Notes: generated by a model from the letters alone, not told the origin. A stretch of DNA of 36,344 nucleotides from Rhodobiaceae bacterium (GCA_007118805.1 SKQW01000024.1:1-36344), one strand, 5' to 3'; shown: positions 14,668 to 24,627, counted from the stretch's first letter. Translations and numbers: made by a program.

Positions 14668-17442
14668 CTATTCCGCCGCCACCGATCGCGGCTCCAGCGG
14701 CTCGACCCTGGCGGCGCAATATTTGAATTCGGGAATCTTGCCGAACGGGTCCAGCTGCGGATTGGTCAGCACATTGGCGGCTGCCTCGTTGAAGCAGAAC
14801 GGGATGAATACCATCCCCTGCGGCACGTCACGGTCACGCCGCACCTTCAAGGCAATCTCCCCACGGCGCGTGGACACCCGCACCATGTCGCCCGGCGCAA
14901 CGCCCATGCCGGAAATATCGCGCGGATTGAGCAGCGCGATCGCCTCGGGCTCGAGGGAATCAAGGGCACCCGACCGGCGCGTCATCGCCCCAGTGTGCCA
15001 ATGCTCGAGCAGTCGGCCGGTGCTGAGTACCATCGGGAATTCGTCGTCCGGCACCTCTGCTGGCGGCACGAGGTCGGCCGCCACCAGCCGCGCCCGGCCG
15101 TCCGCGGTGGGAAACCCTTCCCCGAAAATGATCTCATTGCCCGGCTTGTCGGGGGCGTCGGCGGGATAGGTCACCGAGCCCTCGCGCTCCAGCCGCTCCC
15201 AGGAAATGTTGTTGAGCGAGGGCATGAGCGAGGCCATCTCGGCATAGATATCGCTCGGATGGCTGTAGTCCCAGTCAAGGCCCAGCCGCTGCGCGATCTC
15301 CTGGATCAACGCCCAGTCCTGACGCGCCTGGCCGGGCAGCGGCACCGCCGGGCGGCCGATCTGAACCTGCCGGTTGGTGTTGGTATAGGTGCCCCACTTC
15401 TCGGCATGGGCCGAGGCCGGCAGCACCACATCGGCATGCCATGCGGTCTCGGTCAGGAAGATGTCCTGCACCACCAGATGATCGAGCTTGGCCAAGGCTT
15501 CCCGCGCATGGGCCTGGTCGGGATCCGACATGGCCGGGTTCTCGCCCAGAATATACATGCCGGCGATCTCGCCCTCATGAACCGCATCCATGATCTCGAC
15601 GACCGTCAGGCCGCGCTTGGGATCGAGCGTTGCGCCCCACTTCTCCTCGAAGACGGCGCGCACCGCCTCGTCCTCCACCGAGCGGTAATCGGGGAAGACC
15701 ATCGGGATCAGCCCGGCGTCAGAGGCGCCCTGGACGTTGTTCTGGCCGCGCAGCGGGTGCAGCCCGGTACCGCGCCGACCGACATGGCCGGTGATCATGG
15801 CCAGCGCGATCAGGCAGCGCGAATTGTCGGTGCCATGCACATGCTGGCTGATGCCCATGCCCCAGAAGATGATTGAGCGCTCCGAGCGCGCATAGAGCCG
15901 CGCTACCTCGCGGATCGTCTCGGCGGGAATGCCGCAATGGAACTCCATAGCCTCGGGCGTGAAGTTCTTCGAATTCTCCTTGATCTGCTCGTAGCCCGAT
16001 GTATGGGCCTGGATATATTGCTCGTCGACCAGGTTCTCTTCGATGATCACATTGATCATCGCGTTGAGCAGCGCAACGTCCGCGCCCGGCTTGAACTGCA
16101 GCATGTGCGAGGCATAGCGCGCCATGTCGTGGCGCCGCGGGTCCATGATGATCAGCTTGGCGCCGCGCTTGGCCGCCTGCTTGAAATAGGTCGCCGCGAC
16201 GGGATGGTTCTGCGCCGGGCGGGCGCCGATGAGGATGATACAGTCGGCGTCCTCGACGGCGGTGAAGGGCGCGGTCACGGCGCCAGAGTTAATCCCTTCC
16301 ATCAGGGCGGCCACCGACGAGGCGTGGCACAGGCGCGTGCAGTGATCGACATTGTTGGTGCCGAAGCCCACGCGCACCAGCTTCTGGAACAGATAGGCCT
16401 CCTCATTGGACCCCTTGGCCGATCCAAAGCCGGCCAGGGCGCTGGAGCCGCGCTCATCGCGGATATGTTTCAGCCCGCCGGCGGCACGCTCAAGCGCTTC
16501 TTCCCATGTTGCCTCGCGGAAATGGGTCCAGGGATTGGCCGGATCGACCTGGTCGTCGCCACGCTTGGGCGCGTCGTCGCGGCGCACCAGCGGCGCCGTC
16601 AGCCTGTGCGGATGCAGGATATAGTCGTAACCGAAGCGGCCCTTCACGCAGAGCCGGTTCTCGTTGGCCGGCCCGTCGCGCCCGTCGATCTGAACGATCC
16701 GGTCGTCCTTCACCGAAACCTCGGTCTGGCAGCCCACCCCGCAATAGGGGCAGACGCTGTCGACCTGCCGGTCCGCCCAGACAATGCGCTGGTCGCCCGC
16801 CTCGTCGAGCAGGCTCTTCTCCATGAGGGCGCCGGTCGGGCAGGCCTGAACGCATTCGCCGCAGGCCACACAGGTGGACTCGCCCATCGGGTCGTCGAAG
16901 TCGAACACCACCTTGGCGCCCGGCCCCCGATAGGCCATGCCGATGACGTCATTGACCTGAACCTCCCGGCAGGCCCGCACGCACAGCCCGCAATGGATGC
17001 AGGCGTCGAGATTGACCGCCATCGCCGGATGGCTGATGTCGCGCTGCGGCGCCGGCCCGGCCGGAAAGCGGCTCGCCGTGACGCCCAGCCGGTCGGCCCA
17101 GCTCCAGAACTTGGAGTCCGGATCGTGCGAGGTGGCGCGCGCCGGCTGATCGGCCGCCAGCAGCTCGAACACCATCTCGCGCGCTTTCCTCGCCCGCTCG
17201 CTCGCCGTGACGACCTTCATTCCCGCCGTTGGCTTGCGCGTGCAGGAGGCAGCGAGGACGCGCTCGCCCTCGATCTCCACCATGCAGGCCCGGCAATTGC
17301 CGTCGGCGCGATAGCCGGGCTCGGGCAGCCAGCACAGATGCGGAATCGTCGTCCCCTCGCGCTCGGCGACCTGCCAGATCGTCTCGTGCGGGCCGGCGGA
17401 AACCTCGCGACCGTCGAGCGTAAAGGTGATGGTCTCGCTCAT
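14668..17442 (-). CDS. fdsA: NAD-linked formate dehydrogenase, catalytic alpha subunit (Mo/W-bis-PGD)
   Basis: Oxidises formate to CO2 in the cytoplasm. Cofactor sites appear in NuoG/FdsA order: a [2Fe-2S] ferredoxin domain with C37, C50, C53 and C67; two 4Fe-4S clusters at C148/151/154/158 and C191/194/197/201; and a third 4Fe-4S site at C231/234/238/265 opening the molybdopterin domain. The metal-ligand Cys372 is followed by His373 (CTRLCHASSV), as in formate dehydrogenases with Cys rather than Sec. At 924 residues it is close to the family's usual 930-990. The ATG overlaps the stop of the fused beta subunit by ATGA. The fused partner resembles Methylobacterium extorquens FDH1, a tungsten enzyme, so W is possible; the metal cannot be told from sequence. 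Symbol fdh1A is equally apt. Confidence 0.95.
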   Translation of the reverse strand: MSETITFTLDGREVSAGPHETIWQVAEREGTTIPHLCWLPEPGYRADGNCRACMVEIEGERVLAASCTRKPTAGMKVVTASERARKAREMVFELLAADQPARATSHDPDSKFWSWADRLGVTASRFPAGPAPQRDISHPAMAVNLDACIHCGLCVRACREVQVNDVIGMAYRGPGAKVVFDFDDPMGESTCVACGECVQACPTGALMEKSLLDEAGDQRIVWADRQVDSVCPYCGVGCQTEVSVKDDRIVQIDGRDGPANENRLCVKGRFGYDYILHPHRLTAPLVRRDDAPKRGDDQVDPANPWTHFREATWEEALERAAGGLKHIRDERGSSALAGFGSAKGSNEEAYLFQKLVRVGFGTNNVDHCTRLCHASSVAALMEGINSGAVTAPFTAVEDADCIILIGARPAQNHPVAATYFKQAAKRGAKLIIMDPRRHDMARYASHMLQFKPGADVALLNAMINVIIEENLVDEQYIQAHTSGYEQIKENSKNFTPEAMEFHCGIPAETIREVARLYARSERSIIFWGMGISQHVHGTDNSRCLIALAMITGHVGRRGTGLHPLRGQNNVQGASDAGLIPMVFPDYRSVEDEAVRAVFEEKWGATLDPKRGLTVVEIMDAVHEGEIAGMYILGENPAMSDPDQAHAREALAKLDHLVVQDIFLTETAWHADVVLPASAHAEKWGTYTNTNRQVQIGRPAVPLPGQARQDWALIQEIAQRLGLDWDYSHPSDIYAEMASLMPSLNNISWERLEREGSVTYPADAPDKPGNEIIFGEGFPTADGRARLVAADLVPPAEVPDDEFPMVLSTGRLLEHWHTGAMTRRSGALDSLEPEAIALLNPRDISGMGVAPGDMVRVSTRRGEIALKVRRDRDVPQGMVFIPFCFNEAAANVLTNPQLDPFGKIPEFKYCAARVEPLEPRSVAAE

Positions 17443-19139
17443 CGCAATGCCTCCGGAAAATGCTTCATGACCGACAGGAGCGGGTTGGGCGCCGCCTGGC
17501 CCAGGCCGCAGATCGAGGCATCCATCATGACCTGACTCAGCTCTTCGAGCAGGGCGAAATCAGATTCCCCCTGCTCCAGCAGCAATATGGCCTTCTCGGT
17601 TCCCGTTCGACAGGGTGTACACTGCCCGCAGGACTCGTCCTCGAAGAAGCGCAGCAGGTTGAGCACGGCCGCCTTCAGATCGTCCTTGTCGGACAGGACG
17701 ATGATAGCGGCCGATCCGATGAAGCAGCCGTGCGGCTGCAGCGTGTCGAAATCGAGCGGCACATCGTCCATGGAGGCCGGCAGAATTCCGCCCGAGGCGC
17801 CGCCCGGTAGATAAGCCAGTAGTTCGTGGCCATCCTCCATGCCGCCGCAATACTCATCGATGAGCTCCCGGACCGTTATCCCCGCCGGCGCCACCTTGAC
17901 ACCGGGCTCTCTGACCCGCCCCGAGACCGAGAAGGAGCGCAACCCCGCGCGGCCATTGCGCCCGTGCGAGGTGAACCATTCGGGACCCTTCTGGAGAATG
18001 TCGCGCACCCAATAGACGGTCTCCACATTGTGGATGATCGTCGGCCTGCCGAACAGTCCGATCTGGGTGGGAAATGGTGGCTTCTGCCGCGGATAGCCGC
18101 GCTTGCCCTCGATCGACTCGAGCATGGCGAGCTCCTCGCCGCAGATATAGGCGCCGGCCCCGCGCCGCAGCTCCAGGCGGCAATGCCGGGCAAGGCCGGC
18201 ATTCTCCACCTTCGGCAGCTCGCGCCTCAGAATCTCGAGGACCGCCGGATACTCGTCGCGCACATAGATGTAGCTTTCGGTGCACTCGCTGACCCAGGCG
18301 GCGATCAGCATGCCCTCGATAAAGCGGTGGGGGTCGCGTTCGAGATAATAGCGGTCCTTGAAGGTTCCGGGCTCGCCCTCGTCGGCGTTGATCGCCATGA
18401 GGCGAGGCTTTGTCTCGTTCTGGATGAACTTCCATTTGAGCCCGGCCGGAAAGCCCGCGCCGCCGAGCCCGCGCAGCTTGGAGGATTCCATCCGCGCGAT
18501 GATATCGGCCCGGTCATGCTTGCCGGCAAGCACCTCTTCCAGGAGCTCGTATCCCCCGCCGGCGCGATAGGCGTCGTAGCTCAGATACTCAGGCAGCTCC
18601 GCATGGGTGTGCCCCCCCTCTACGGCCTGCTGCACGCCATCGACCGAGATTCGGTCGAGATGGTGGTGACCGGCCTCGCAGACCGGCGCCGTGTCGCACC
18701 GACCCATGCAGGGCGCCCGCACGACCCGCACATTTGGCCCCAGGGCCTCGGGCAGTGTGTCGAGCAGCGCCTGCGCGCCCTTCATGGCGCAGGTCAGCGA
18801 ATCACAGACCCGGACCGTCAGGGGCGGCGGCGGTGTTTCGCCTTCAAGCACGATGTCGAAGTGGGCGTAGAAGGAGGCGGTTTCATAAACCGTCGCCATT
18901 GGCAGCTTCATGTGATCGGCAAGCGCGGCCAGATGGGCGGCCGAAAGGTGGCCGAAGCGGTCCTGAATGAGATGAAGGTGCTCAATCAGCAGATCCGGCC
19001 GGCGCGGCCTGTTCCCGAGCAGCGCCGCAACCTCTTCCAGTGCGGCCGGATCGACCTGCCGCCCTTTTGGTACAGGGGCCGCTTTGCGCCGACCTGAGCC
19101 GGGATTGATTTGCCGCTCGAACGGCTGCGGTGCCGTCAT
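17439..19139 (-). CDS. Formate dehydrogenase beta subunit, FdsG-FdsB (NuoE-NuoF) fusion
   Basis: The start is ATG 19139, preceded by GGGAAGGAAAC, giving 566 residues. Residues 1 to about 165 form a NuoE/FdsG thioredoxin-like [2Fe-2S] domain with C112, C117, C144 and C148 (VCDSLTC, CMGRCD). The rest is NuoF/FdsB: a glycine-rich NADH site GLGGAGFPAG near 225-234, an FMN-contacting NADEGEPGTFKDR, and a 4Fe-4S site ESCGQCTPCRTG near residues 490-500 with a fourth Cys in SICGLG. It takes electrons from the catalytic subunit and reduces NAD+. In Cupriavidus and Rhodobacter these are separate fdsG and fdsB genes; a single fused beta subunit is the M. extorquens FDH1 layout. Overlaps the alpha-subunit gene by four bases. 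Confidence 0.93.
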   Translation of the reverse strand: MTAPQPFERQINPGSGRRKAAPVPKGRQVDPAALEEVAALLGNRPRRPDLLIEHLHLIQDRFGHLSAAHLAALADHMKLPMATVYETASFYAHFDIVLEGETPPPPLTVRVCDSLTCAMKGAQALLDTLPEALGPNVRVVRAPCMGRCDTAPVCEAGHHHLDRISVDGVQQAVEGGHTHAELPEYLSYDAYRAGGGYELLEEVLAGKHDRADIIARMESSKLRGLGGAGFPAGLKWKFIQNETKPRLMAINADEGEPGTFKDRYYLERDPHRFIEGMLIAAWVSECTESYIYVRDEYPAVLEILRRELPKVENAGLARHCRLELRRGAGAYICGEELAMLESIEGKRGYPRQKPPFPTQIGLFGRPTIIHNVETVYWVRDILQKGPEWFTSHGRNGRAGLRSFSVSGRVREPGVKVAPAGITVRELIDEYCGGMEDGHELLAYLPGGASGGILPASMDDVPLDFDTLQPHGCFIGSAAIIVLSDKDDLKAAVLNLLRFFEDESCGQCTPCRTGTEKAILLLEQGESDFALLEELSQVMMDASICGLGQAAPNPLLSVMKHFPEALR

Positions 19140-19315
19140 GTTTCCTTCCCTATCGCATGTGGCGCTGCCACCCCTATTCGCCCCGTCCGGCAATCGCGCC
19201 GGAGCGCCTCCGCACTTGCCCGCACCCTATCGCTGCGATGGTCACCGGGTTTGCTCCCAAACGGCATTTCCGCGATCCAACAACGACGGATGTCGCCTGC
19301 GGCTGCCAGCCACCT

Positions 19316-20590
19316 TTACTCCGCCGCCTCGCGCCGAGCCTCGCCTATCGCGCCCGACGAGCGCACCTGCTCCAGGGTCTCGTCGTCAAAGCCCAGAACG
19401 CCGCGTAGGATCTCCTCGCTGTGCTCGCCGAGCAACGGCGAGCGGACGACCTCGGTCGGACTGTCGGACAACTTTATCGGATTGCCCACCGTCAGATACT
19501 TGCCGCGGGTTGGATGGTCGACCTCGACCACCGTCCCGGTAGCCCGCAGCGACGGCTCCTCGGCGAGTTCCTTCATCGACAGGATCGGGCCGCACGGAAT
19601 GTCATTGGCATTGCAGATTTCCATGACCTCGAACTTGTCCTTGGTCATGGTCCACGCTTCGATGGTATCGAACACTTCCTTGAGCCGCGGCAGCCTGGCC
19701 GGCGCCGTGGCGTAATCCGGATCGCTCTTCCACTCCGGCTTGCCGATCACATCGCAGATCTTCTCCCAGACCGGGGCCTGGGTAATGAAATAGACATAGG
19801 CATTGGGATCGGTCTCCCAGCCCTTGCATTTCAGGATCCAGCCCGGCTGGCCGCCGCCCGAATCATTGCCCGCCCGCGGCACGGTGTCGTCGAAGGGCAC
19901 CCCTTCCCCGTACTGGCTGTACTCCTTCAGCGGCCCATGCTCGAGGCGCTGCTGGTCGCGCAGCTTTACCCGACAGAGATTGAGCACCCCGTCCTGCATC
20001 GCCGCTGTCACGCGCTGGCCGCGCCCGGTATTGGTGCGATGATAGAGCGCGGCGACGATGCCGAGGGCAAGATGCAGACCGGTGCCGGAATCGCCGATCT
20101 GGGCGCCGGTCACCAGCGGCGGCCCATCCCGGAAGCCCGTGGTGGAGGCAGCCCCGCCCGTGCACTGGGCGACGTTCTCATAGACCTTGCAGTCTTCGTA
20201 AGGCCCCGGACCGAAGCCCTTGATCGAGGCAAGGATGATGCGCGGATTGATCTCCTGGATCCGGTCCCAGGAAAAGCCCATGCGGTCCAGCGCGCCAGGG
20301 GCGAAATTCTCCACCATCACGTCGCAGGAGCCGATCAGCTTCTCCAGCACTTTCTTGCCCTCGGGGTTCTTGGTGTCGAGGGTCAGCGAGCGCTTGTTGC
20401 TGTTGAGCATCGTGAAATAGAGGCTGTCCGCATCGGGCAGGTCGCGGAGCTGGCCGCGCGTGATGTCGCCAACGCCCGGCCTCTCGACCTTGATGACGTC
20501 GGCGCCCAGCCACGCCAGAAGCTGGGTGCAGGTGGGCCCGGATTGAACGTGCGTGAAGTCCAGAATGCGGACGCCGTCGAGAGCTGTCAT
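19316..20590 (-). CDS. frc: Formyl-CoA:oxalate CoA-transferase
   Basis: A class III CoA-transferase (CaiB/BaiF family) that moves CoA from formyl-CoA to oxalate, giving oxalyl-CoA and formate. At 424 residues it nearly equals the Oxalobacter enzyme (428). The catalytic Asp is D167 in [11 protein letters not shown], and the mobile glycine loop is SGGGQPGW near residues 244-251. The N-terminus [15 protein letters not shown] is typical of the oxalate-specific branch. A GAGGACAG ribosome-binding site precedes the ATG at 20590. It lies 40 bases after oxc and 176 bases before the formate dehydrogenase genes on the same strand, so oxalate activation and formate disposal are together. Confidence 0.95.
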   Translation of the reverse strand: MTALDGVRILDFTHVQSGPTCTQLLAWLGADVIKVERPGVGDITRGQLRDLPDADSLYFTMLNSNKRSLTLDTKNPEGKKVLEKLIGSCDVMVENFAPGALDRMGFSWDRIQEINPRIILASIKGFGPGPYEDCKVYENVAQCTGGAASTTGFRDGPPLVTGAQIGDSGTGLHLALGIVAALYHRTNTGRGQRVTAAMQDGVLNLCRVKLRDQQRLEHGPLKEYSQYGEGVPFDDTVPRAGNDSGGGQPGWILKCKGWETDPNAYVYFITQAPVWEKICDVIGKPEWKSDPDYATAPARLPRLKEVFDTIEAWTMTKDKFEVMEICNANDIPCGPILSMKELAEEPSLRATGTVVEVDHPTRGKYLTVGNPIKLSDSPTEVVRSPLLGEHSEEILRGVLGFDDETLEQVRSSGAIGEARREAAE

Positions 20591-20630
20591 CGTCTGTCCT
20601 CGTCGTTGAGGCGCTTGGCCAGTTGGAGCG

Positions 20631-22382
20631 CTACTTCTTCTTGGAGAGCGCGCTTTGTGGATTGAGATTGCCGATCCGGCCGCTTTCGGTTCCGGCCGCC
20701 TCGTCGATCACGGCGTTGATCAGGGTCGGCCGCCCGGAATCCAGAGCTTCGTTGACCGCGCGCGCAAGCTCGTCCCGCGTCGTGGCGTAAACGCCGACGC
20801 CGCCGAACGCCTCCATCATCTTCTCGTAGCGGGCGTCCTTGACGAAGACCAACGGTGCCGGGTCGGCGCCGCCGAGCGGATTGGTCTCGTTGCCGCGATA
20901 GATCCCATTATTGTTGAACACGACGACGCACACCGGCAGATTGTAGCGGCAGAGCGTCTCCACCTCCATGCCGGAGAAGCCGAACGCGCTGTCGCCCACG
21001 ACGGCGAGCACCGGCTTTCCGGTCTCGATCGCCGCGGCGGCCGAAAAGCCCATGCCGATCCCCATCACGCCCCAGGTTCCGACATCGAGCCGATGCCGGG
21101 GCTTGTAGATATCGATGATGCCGCGCGCCAGGTCGAGGGTGTTGGCCCCCTCATTGACCAGTATCGTGTCGGGCCGCTCCTTGACGACCGCGCGCAATGC
21201 GCCGAGCGCACTGTTGAAATCCATTGGCACGGAGTTGTTCATCAGCCGCGCCGACATCTTCTCGATATTGGCCTGCTTGCGTTGTTCGATCGCGTCGATC
21301 CAGTCGGCCGGTGGCTGCGCCCAATTGCCGCCCATACCCTGAGTGAGAGCCGTCACGCAGGAGCCGATATCGCCAACCAGCGGGGCGGCGATCTCGACAT
21401 TGGAGTCCATCTCGGTCGGCTCGATATCAATCTGGACGAAGCGCTTGGCGCCGGGCTCGCCCCAGGCTTTGCCTTTGCCGTGGGACAGGAGCCAGTTGAG
21501 CCTAGCGCCCACCAGCAGGACAACGTCGGACTCCTTGAGCGCCAGCGACCGCGCCGCCCCGGCCGATTGCGGGTGGTTGTCAGGCAGCAGGCCCTTGGCC
21601 ATGCTCATCGGCAGGAAGGGTATGCCGCTCTTCTCGACGAGTTCGCGGATCGCCTCGTCGGCCTGGGCATAGGCGGCGCCCTTGCCAAGGATGATGAGCG
21701 GCCGCTTGGCGCCCTTGAGCACTTCCAGGGCGCGGCTCACTGCCGATGGCGCGGGAAGCTGGGCCGGCGCCGGGTCGATCACCTTGACGAGCGAGTTGCG
21801 GCCCGCCTCGGCGTCCATCACCTGTGCGAAGATCTTGCCCGGCAGGTCGAGATAGACACCCCCGGGACGACCGGAGACCGCCGCCCGGATCGCCCGGGCA
21901 ACCCCAATGCCGATATCTTCGGCATGCAATACACGAAATGCTGCCTTGCAGTGCGGCCTGGCGATCGCGAGCTGGTCCATCTCCTCGTAGTCGCCCTGCT
22001 GCAGGTCGACGATCTCGCGCTCCGACGACCCCGATACCAGGATCATCGGAAAGCAATTCGTGGTCGCGTTTGCGAGTGCGGTCAGACCGTTGAGAAAGCC
22101 GGGCGCGGATACGGTCAGGCAGATACCCGGCGTCTTGGTCAGATAGCCGGCAATTGACGCGGCATAGCCGGCATGCTGCTCGTGCCGGAACGAAACGACC
22201 CGCATACCTTCGGCTTGCGCCGTCCGGCACAGGTCGGTGATCGGGATGCCCGGCACGGCATAGATGGTGTTAATGCCGTTGAGCTTCAGCGCATCGACGA
22301 CGAGATGAAAGCCGTCCGTCAGCGGCTCCTGCCCCTGCCCTTCGACCGTCTGTGCGTCGGCACTGCTGGCTGTCGCTGACAT
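20631..22382 (-). CDS. oxc: Oxalyl-CoA decarboxylase
   Basis: A thiamine-diphosphate enzyme that decarboxylates oxalyl-CoA to formyl-CoA. ATG 22382 with GAGGAG six bases upstream gives 583 residues, slightly longer than the Oxalobacter enzyme (568) owing to a short N-terminal extension. The conserved ThDP-activating Glu is E68 in [12 protein letters not shown]. The ThDP/Mg motif begins [14 protein letters not shown] and ends NNNGIYRG. The N-terminal [14 protein letters not shown] is characteristic of Oxc rather than acetolactate synthase. It is the first gene of the minus-strand oxc-frc-formate dehydrogenase run and is divergent from a GntR regulator. The run forms a cycle in which formyl-CoA is regenerated. 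Confidence 0.96.
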   Translation of the reverse strand: MSATASSADAQTVEGQGQEPLTDGFHLVVDALKLNGINTIYAVPGIPITDLCRTAQAEGMRVVSFRHEQHAGYAASIAGYLTKTPGICLTVSAPGFLNGLTALANATTNCFPMILVSGSSEREIVDLQQGDYEEMDQLAIARPHCKAAFRVLHAEDIGIGVARAIRAAVSGRPGGVYLDLPGKIFAQVMDAEAGRNSLVKVIDPAPAQLPAPSAVSRALEVLKGAKRPLIILGKGAAYAQADEAIRELVEKSGIPFLPMSMAKGLLPDNHPQSAGAARSLALKESDVVLLVGARLNWLLSHGKGKAWGEPGAKRFVQIDIEPTEMDSNVEIAAPLVGDIGSCVTALTQGMGGNWAQPPADWIDAIEQRKQANIEKMSARLMNNSVPMDFNSALGALRAVVKERPDTILVNEGANTLDLARGIIDIYKPRHRLDVGTWGVMGIGMGFSAAAAIETGKPVLAVVGDSAFGFSGMEVETLCRYNLPVCVVVFNNNGIYRGNETNPLGGADPAPLVFVKDARYEKMMEAFGGVGVYATTRDELARAVNEALDSGRPTLINAVIDEAAGTESGRIGNLNPQSALSKKK

Positions 22383-22813
22383 GTACGTCTCCTCCGCGAA
22401 CGACTTGCGCCGCCGGCTCCAGGCGTCTCGGCCATCTTCCGGGGCATCGATCCAAGATCCTGATTGTCGGCTTTGCCGCACGGGGATCGCTGCCGACCCG
22501 CGCTGCGACTGCCTGCCCCACCGGCGCGACGCCGGCCGAGCTTTTCACCTGCTTGAATATGCCGTATACAAGATACTGTGACAACCGGCAATTGGATCGC
22601 GCCGCGACAAAGGGCGTTGCGTGCCATGATAGCCAGGCGCACCGATCGGGCAACGCCGTGACGGGGCATGGTCTTGCGCTGGCGATCGGCAGTATGGACC
22701 GCTGAGCGGATTTGCTACTATGGCGTTAGGTGCCGCTTACGGCCGACGCGTGTGCAGCGGCAAATTCCGACCTGGCACCCGCGCGGAGAATTGCGACCTA
22801 CAGGCGACAGGCA
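22383..22813. promoter_or_regulatory. Divergent control region between oxc and the GntR regulator
   Basis: This 431-base gene-free region separates oxc (minus) from the GntR-type gene (plus). It carries the oxc promoter and putative operator listed separately, and a leader of about 165 bases before the oxc ATG. I saw no convincing promoter for the regulator and no clear riboswitch or attenuator in the leader. Confidence 0.5.
22556..22584 (-). promoter_or_regulatory. Putative sigma70-type oxc promoter with embedded operator core
   Basis: Reading the minus strand, -35 TTGTCA (22584-22579) is followed by exactly 17 bases and -10 CATATT (22561-22556). The spacer includes the palindromic core GTATAC (22564-22569) inside GTATCTTGTATAC. 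GTATAC-type cores are typical targets of FCD-subfamily GntR repressors, so the divergent regulator could block polymerase here; that binding is inferred. Confidence 0.55.
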
Positions 22814-23503
22814 ATGGATGAACTCAAGCTAAAGGTTCGACCGCTGGACACCAGCGCCACCTTCAAGACGCAGGCCTATGCCGCCCTCAAAAAGGCGGTC
22901 ACGGAGATGGATATCTATGACCATCCGGGGCCGATTCGCCTCGACGAACGGGAACTCTGCACGGCGCTCGGCGTCAGCCGCACACCGATTCGCGAAGCGC
23001 TGAACCTTCTTGAACAGGAGGGCCTGGTGCGCTCGCAGCCCCGCCAGGGGGTGTTCGTCGTCAAGAAGACCAAGCAGGAAATCCTCGAATCGATCACGGT
23101 TTGGGGCGCGCTCGAGGCAACCGCGGCGCGGCTGGCCACCGAGCGAGCGCGCGACGATGAATTAGCCTCCCTGCGCCGTCTCTTCCGGGAGTTCGACGGT
23201 GACCGACCGGCGGATCATCTGAACGAATATTCCGACGCCAATATTGCATTCCATCAGACCATTATCCGGCTCGGGCGCTGTCAGCTCATTATCGACATTA
23301 CGGAGAATCTGTTCATCCATGTGCGGGCGATCCGCAAGGTGACGATCAAGCAGGACGACCGGGCCGAAAGATCTATCGCCGACCACTTCGCCATCATCGA
23401 GGCGCTTGAACAACGCGACGGCGATCTGGCGGAAAGACTAGTGCGCGAGCACACGCGCGGGCTCGAACGCCACGTCGACCAATATTGCGACTTCCTGGAT
23501 TGA
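22814..23503 (+). CDS. GntR-family (FCD subfamily) transcriptional regulator, probable regulator of the oxalate genes
   Basis: ATG 22814 gives 229 residues; an upstream in-frame GTG at 22730 would add 28 residues that look non-coding. A winged helix-turn-helix spans roughly residues 12-85: LDERELCTALGVSRTPIREA is the recognition part and RQGVFVVKKT the wing. The C-terminal FCD domain shows the usual metal or effector ligands: Asp and His in SDANIAFHQTII, His in ADHFAIIEAL, and His in REHTRGLERH. FCD regulators bind small carboxylates, so oxalate, oxalyl-CoA, formate or glyoxylate are candidate signals. Being divergent from oxc with a GTATAC core in the oxc promoter, it is the likely local regulator. 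No direct evidence shows whether it represses or activates. Confidence 0.9.
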   Translation: MDELKLKVRPLDTSATFKTQAYAALKKAVTEMDIYDHPGPIRLDERELCTALGVSRTPIREALNLLEQEGLVRSQPRQGVFVVKKTKQEILESITVWGALEATAARLATERARDDELASLRRLFREFDGDRPADHLNEYSDANIAFHQTIIRLGRCQLIIDITENLFIHVRAIRKVTIKQDDRAERSIADHFAIIEALEQRDGDLAERLVREHTRGLERHVDQYCDFLD

Positions 23504-23567
23504 ACACTGGGCTGAACGGGCTGCGAGCCGCTGCTAACCGGCCCGGCTCGGCCTTCCTTGATAAACG

Positions 23568-24575
23568 CTAAGCGGCCTGGCGCGTAGCCCCACTGACGGC
23601 TGCCAGGGCCTCGTCGAGGGTCTCCTCGCCGGCACCGGGCTTCTGCGCCGCCTCGGTCAGGATGCGCCGCCACTGCCGCGCCCCCGGCACCGCATGAAAC
23701 AGCCCCAGTAGCGGCTTGGTCAGGTGATGCAGCGGCGTTCCCCGTCCCAGCTCCCTTACGATATAGGGACGCATCCGCGCCACCGCCTCGCCCGGTTCAA
23801 CCGCCGGTACGGCCTCCTGGAAGACCCGCGAGTCGACCCCGGCCAGCAAGTAAGGCGTCTGAAAGGCAGCCCGTCCGAGCATGACGCCATCGACCTGCGC
23901 CAGATGGTCTAGCGCCTCATCCACCGAACCCAGCCCACCGTTCAAAACGATGGGAAAGTCCGGATTGCTCGCCTTGAGCCGGTGCACCCGCCCGTGATCG
24001 AGCGGGGGCACCTCCCGATTCTCCTTGGGGCTCAAGCCGTTGAGCCAGGCCTTGCGGGCGTGGACGATCACTGCGTCCGCGCCGGCGCGGCGCAGCTCGG
24101 CAACGAAGCGGTCGAGCGGGGCCTCTATATCCTGATCGTCGATGCCGAGGCGGCATTTCACCGTCACCGGCACCGCAACCGCTGCCTTCATCGACGCCAC
24201 GCAGTCGCCGACCCGCGCCGGCTCCGCCATCAGGCAGGCGCCGAAGCGGCCCGACTGGACCCGGTCGGACGGGCAGCCGACATTCAGGTTGATCTCATCA
24301 TATCCGAACGCTGCGGCGATCCCAGCCGCCTTCGCCAGCTCGTCCGGATCGGCGCCGCCAAGCTGGACCGCAACCGGATGCTCCGCAGGGTCGAAGGCCA
24401 ACAGCCGCTTTGCATCGCCATGGATGATAGCCGCCGAGGTGATCATTTCGGTATAGAGCAACGACCGGCGCGTGAGCTGGCGATGGAAGAACCGGCAGTG
24501 ACGGTCCGTCCACTCAATCATGGGCGCGACGCAGAACCGGCGCGCCCGAGCGGCATCGTGCATGTCGACTGTCAT
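23568..24575 (-). CDS. dusA: tRNA-dihydrouridine(20/20a) synthase
   Basis: A flavin-dependent cytoplasmic enzyme that reduces uridine 20/20a in the tRNA D-loop with NADPH. ATG 24575 gives 335 residues, the usual DusA length; the frame continues upstream but that part overlaps the region near msrA and looks non-coding. The N-terminal motif VAPMIEWTDRHCRFF is the Dus signature, the catalytic Cys101 is in NVGCPSDRV, and the FMN-phosphate site appears as NGGLGS and MLGRAAFQ. It is convergent with the GntR gene and 52 bases after msrA. The ribosome-binding site is weak. Confidence 0.95.
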   Translation of the reverse strand: MTVDMHDAARARRFCVAPMIEWTDRHCRFFHRQLTRRSLLYTEMITSAAIIHGDAKRLLAFDPAEHPVAVQLGGADPDELAKAAGIAAAFGYDEINLNVGCPSDRVQSGRFGACLMAEPARVGDCVASMKAAVAVPVTVKCRLGIDDQDIEAPLDRFVAELRRAGADAVIVHARKAWLNGLSPKENREVPPLDHGRVHRLKASNPDFPIVLNGGLGSVDEALDHLAQVDGVMLGRAAFQTPYLLAGVDSRVFQEAVPAVEPGEAVARMRPYIVRELGRGTPLHHLTKPLLGLFHAVPGARQWRRILTEAAQKPGAGEETLDEALAAVSGATRQAA

Positions 24576-24627
24576 GGCCGGGATATAGCAACCGGCGCCG
24601 GACTCCGGAAGGTCACGGCCGCAAGGC

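Noticed and set aside
14614-19097. Long plus-strand open frames (420, 532 and 423 codons) opposite the formate dehydrogenase genes
   Set aside because: They are antisense shadows of genes with clear cofactor motifs. The translations are His/Arg/Gly-rich low-similarity sequence, as expected from high-GC codon bias.
19421-22157. Plus-strand open frames of 414 and 500 codons opposite frc and oxc
   Set aside because: Frc and Oxc motifs on the minus strand are unambiguous. The opposite frames have no recognisable domain or good start.
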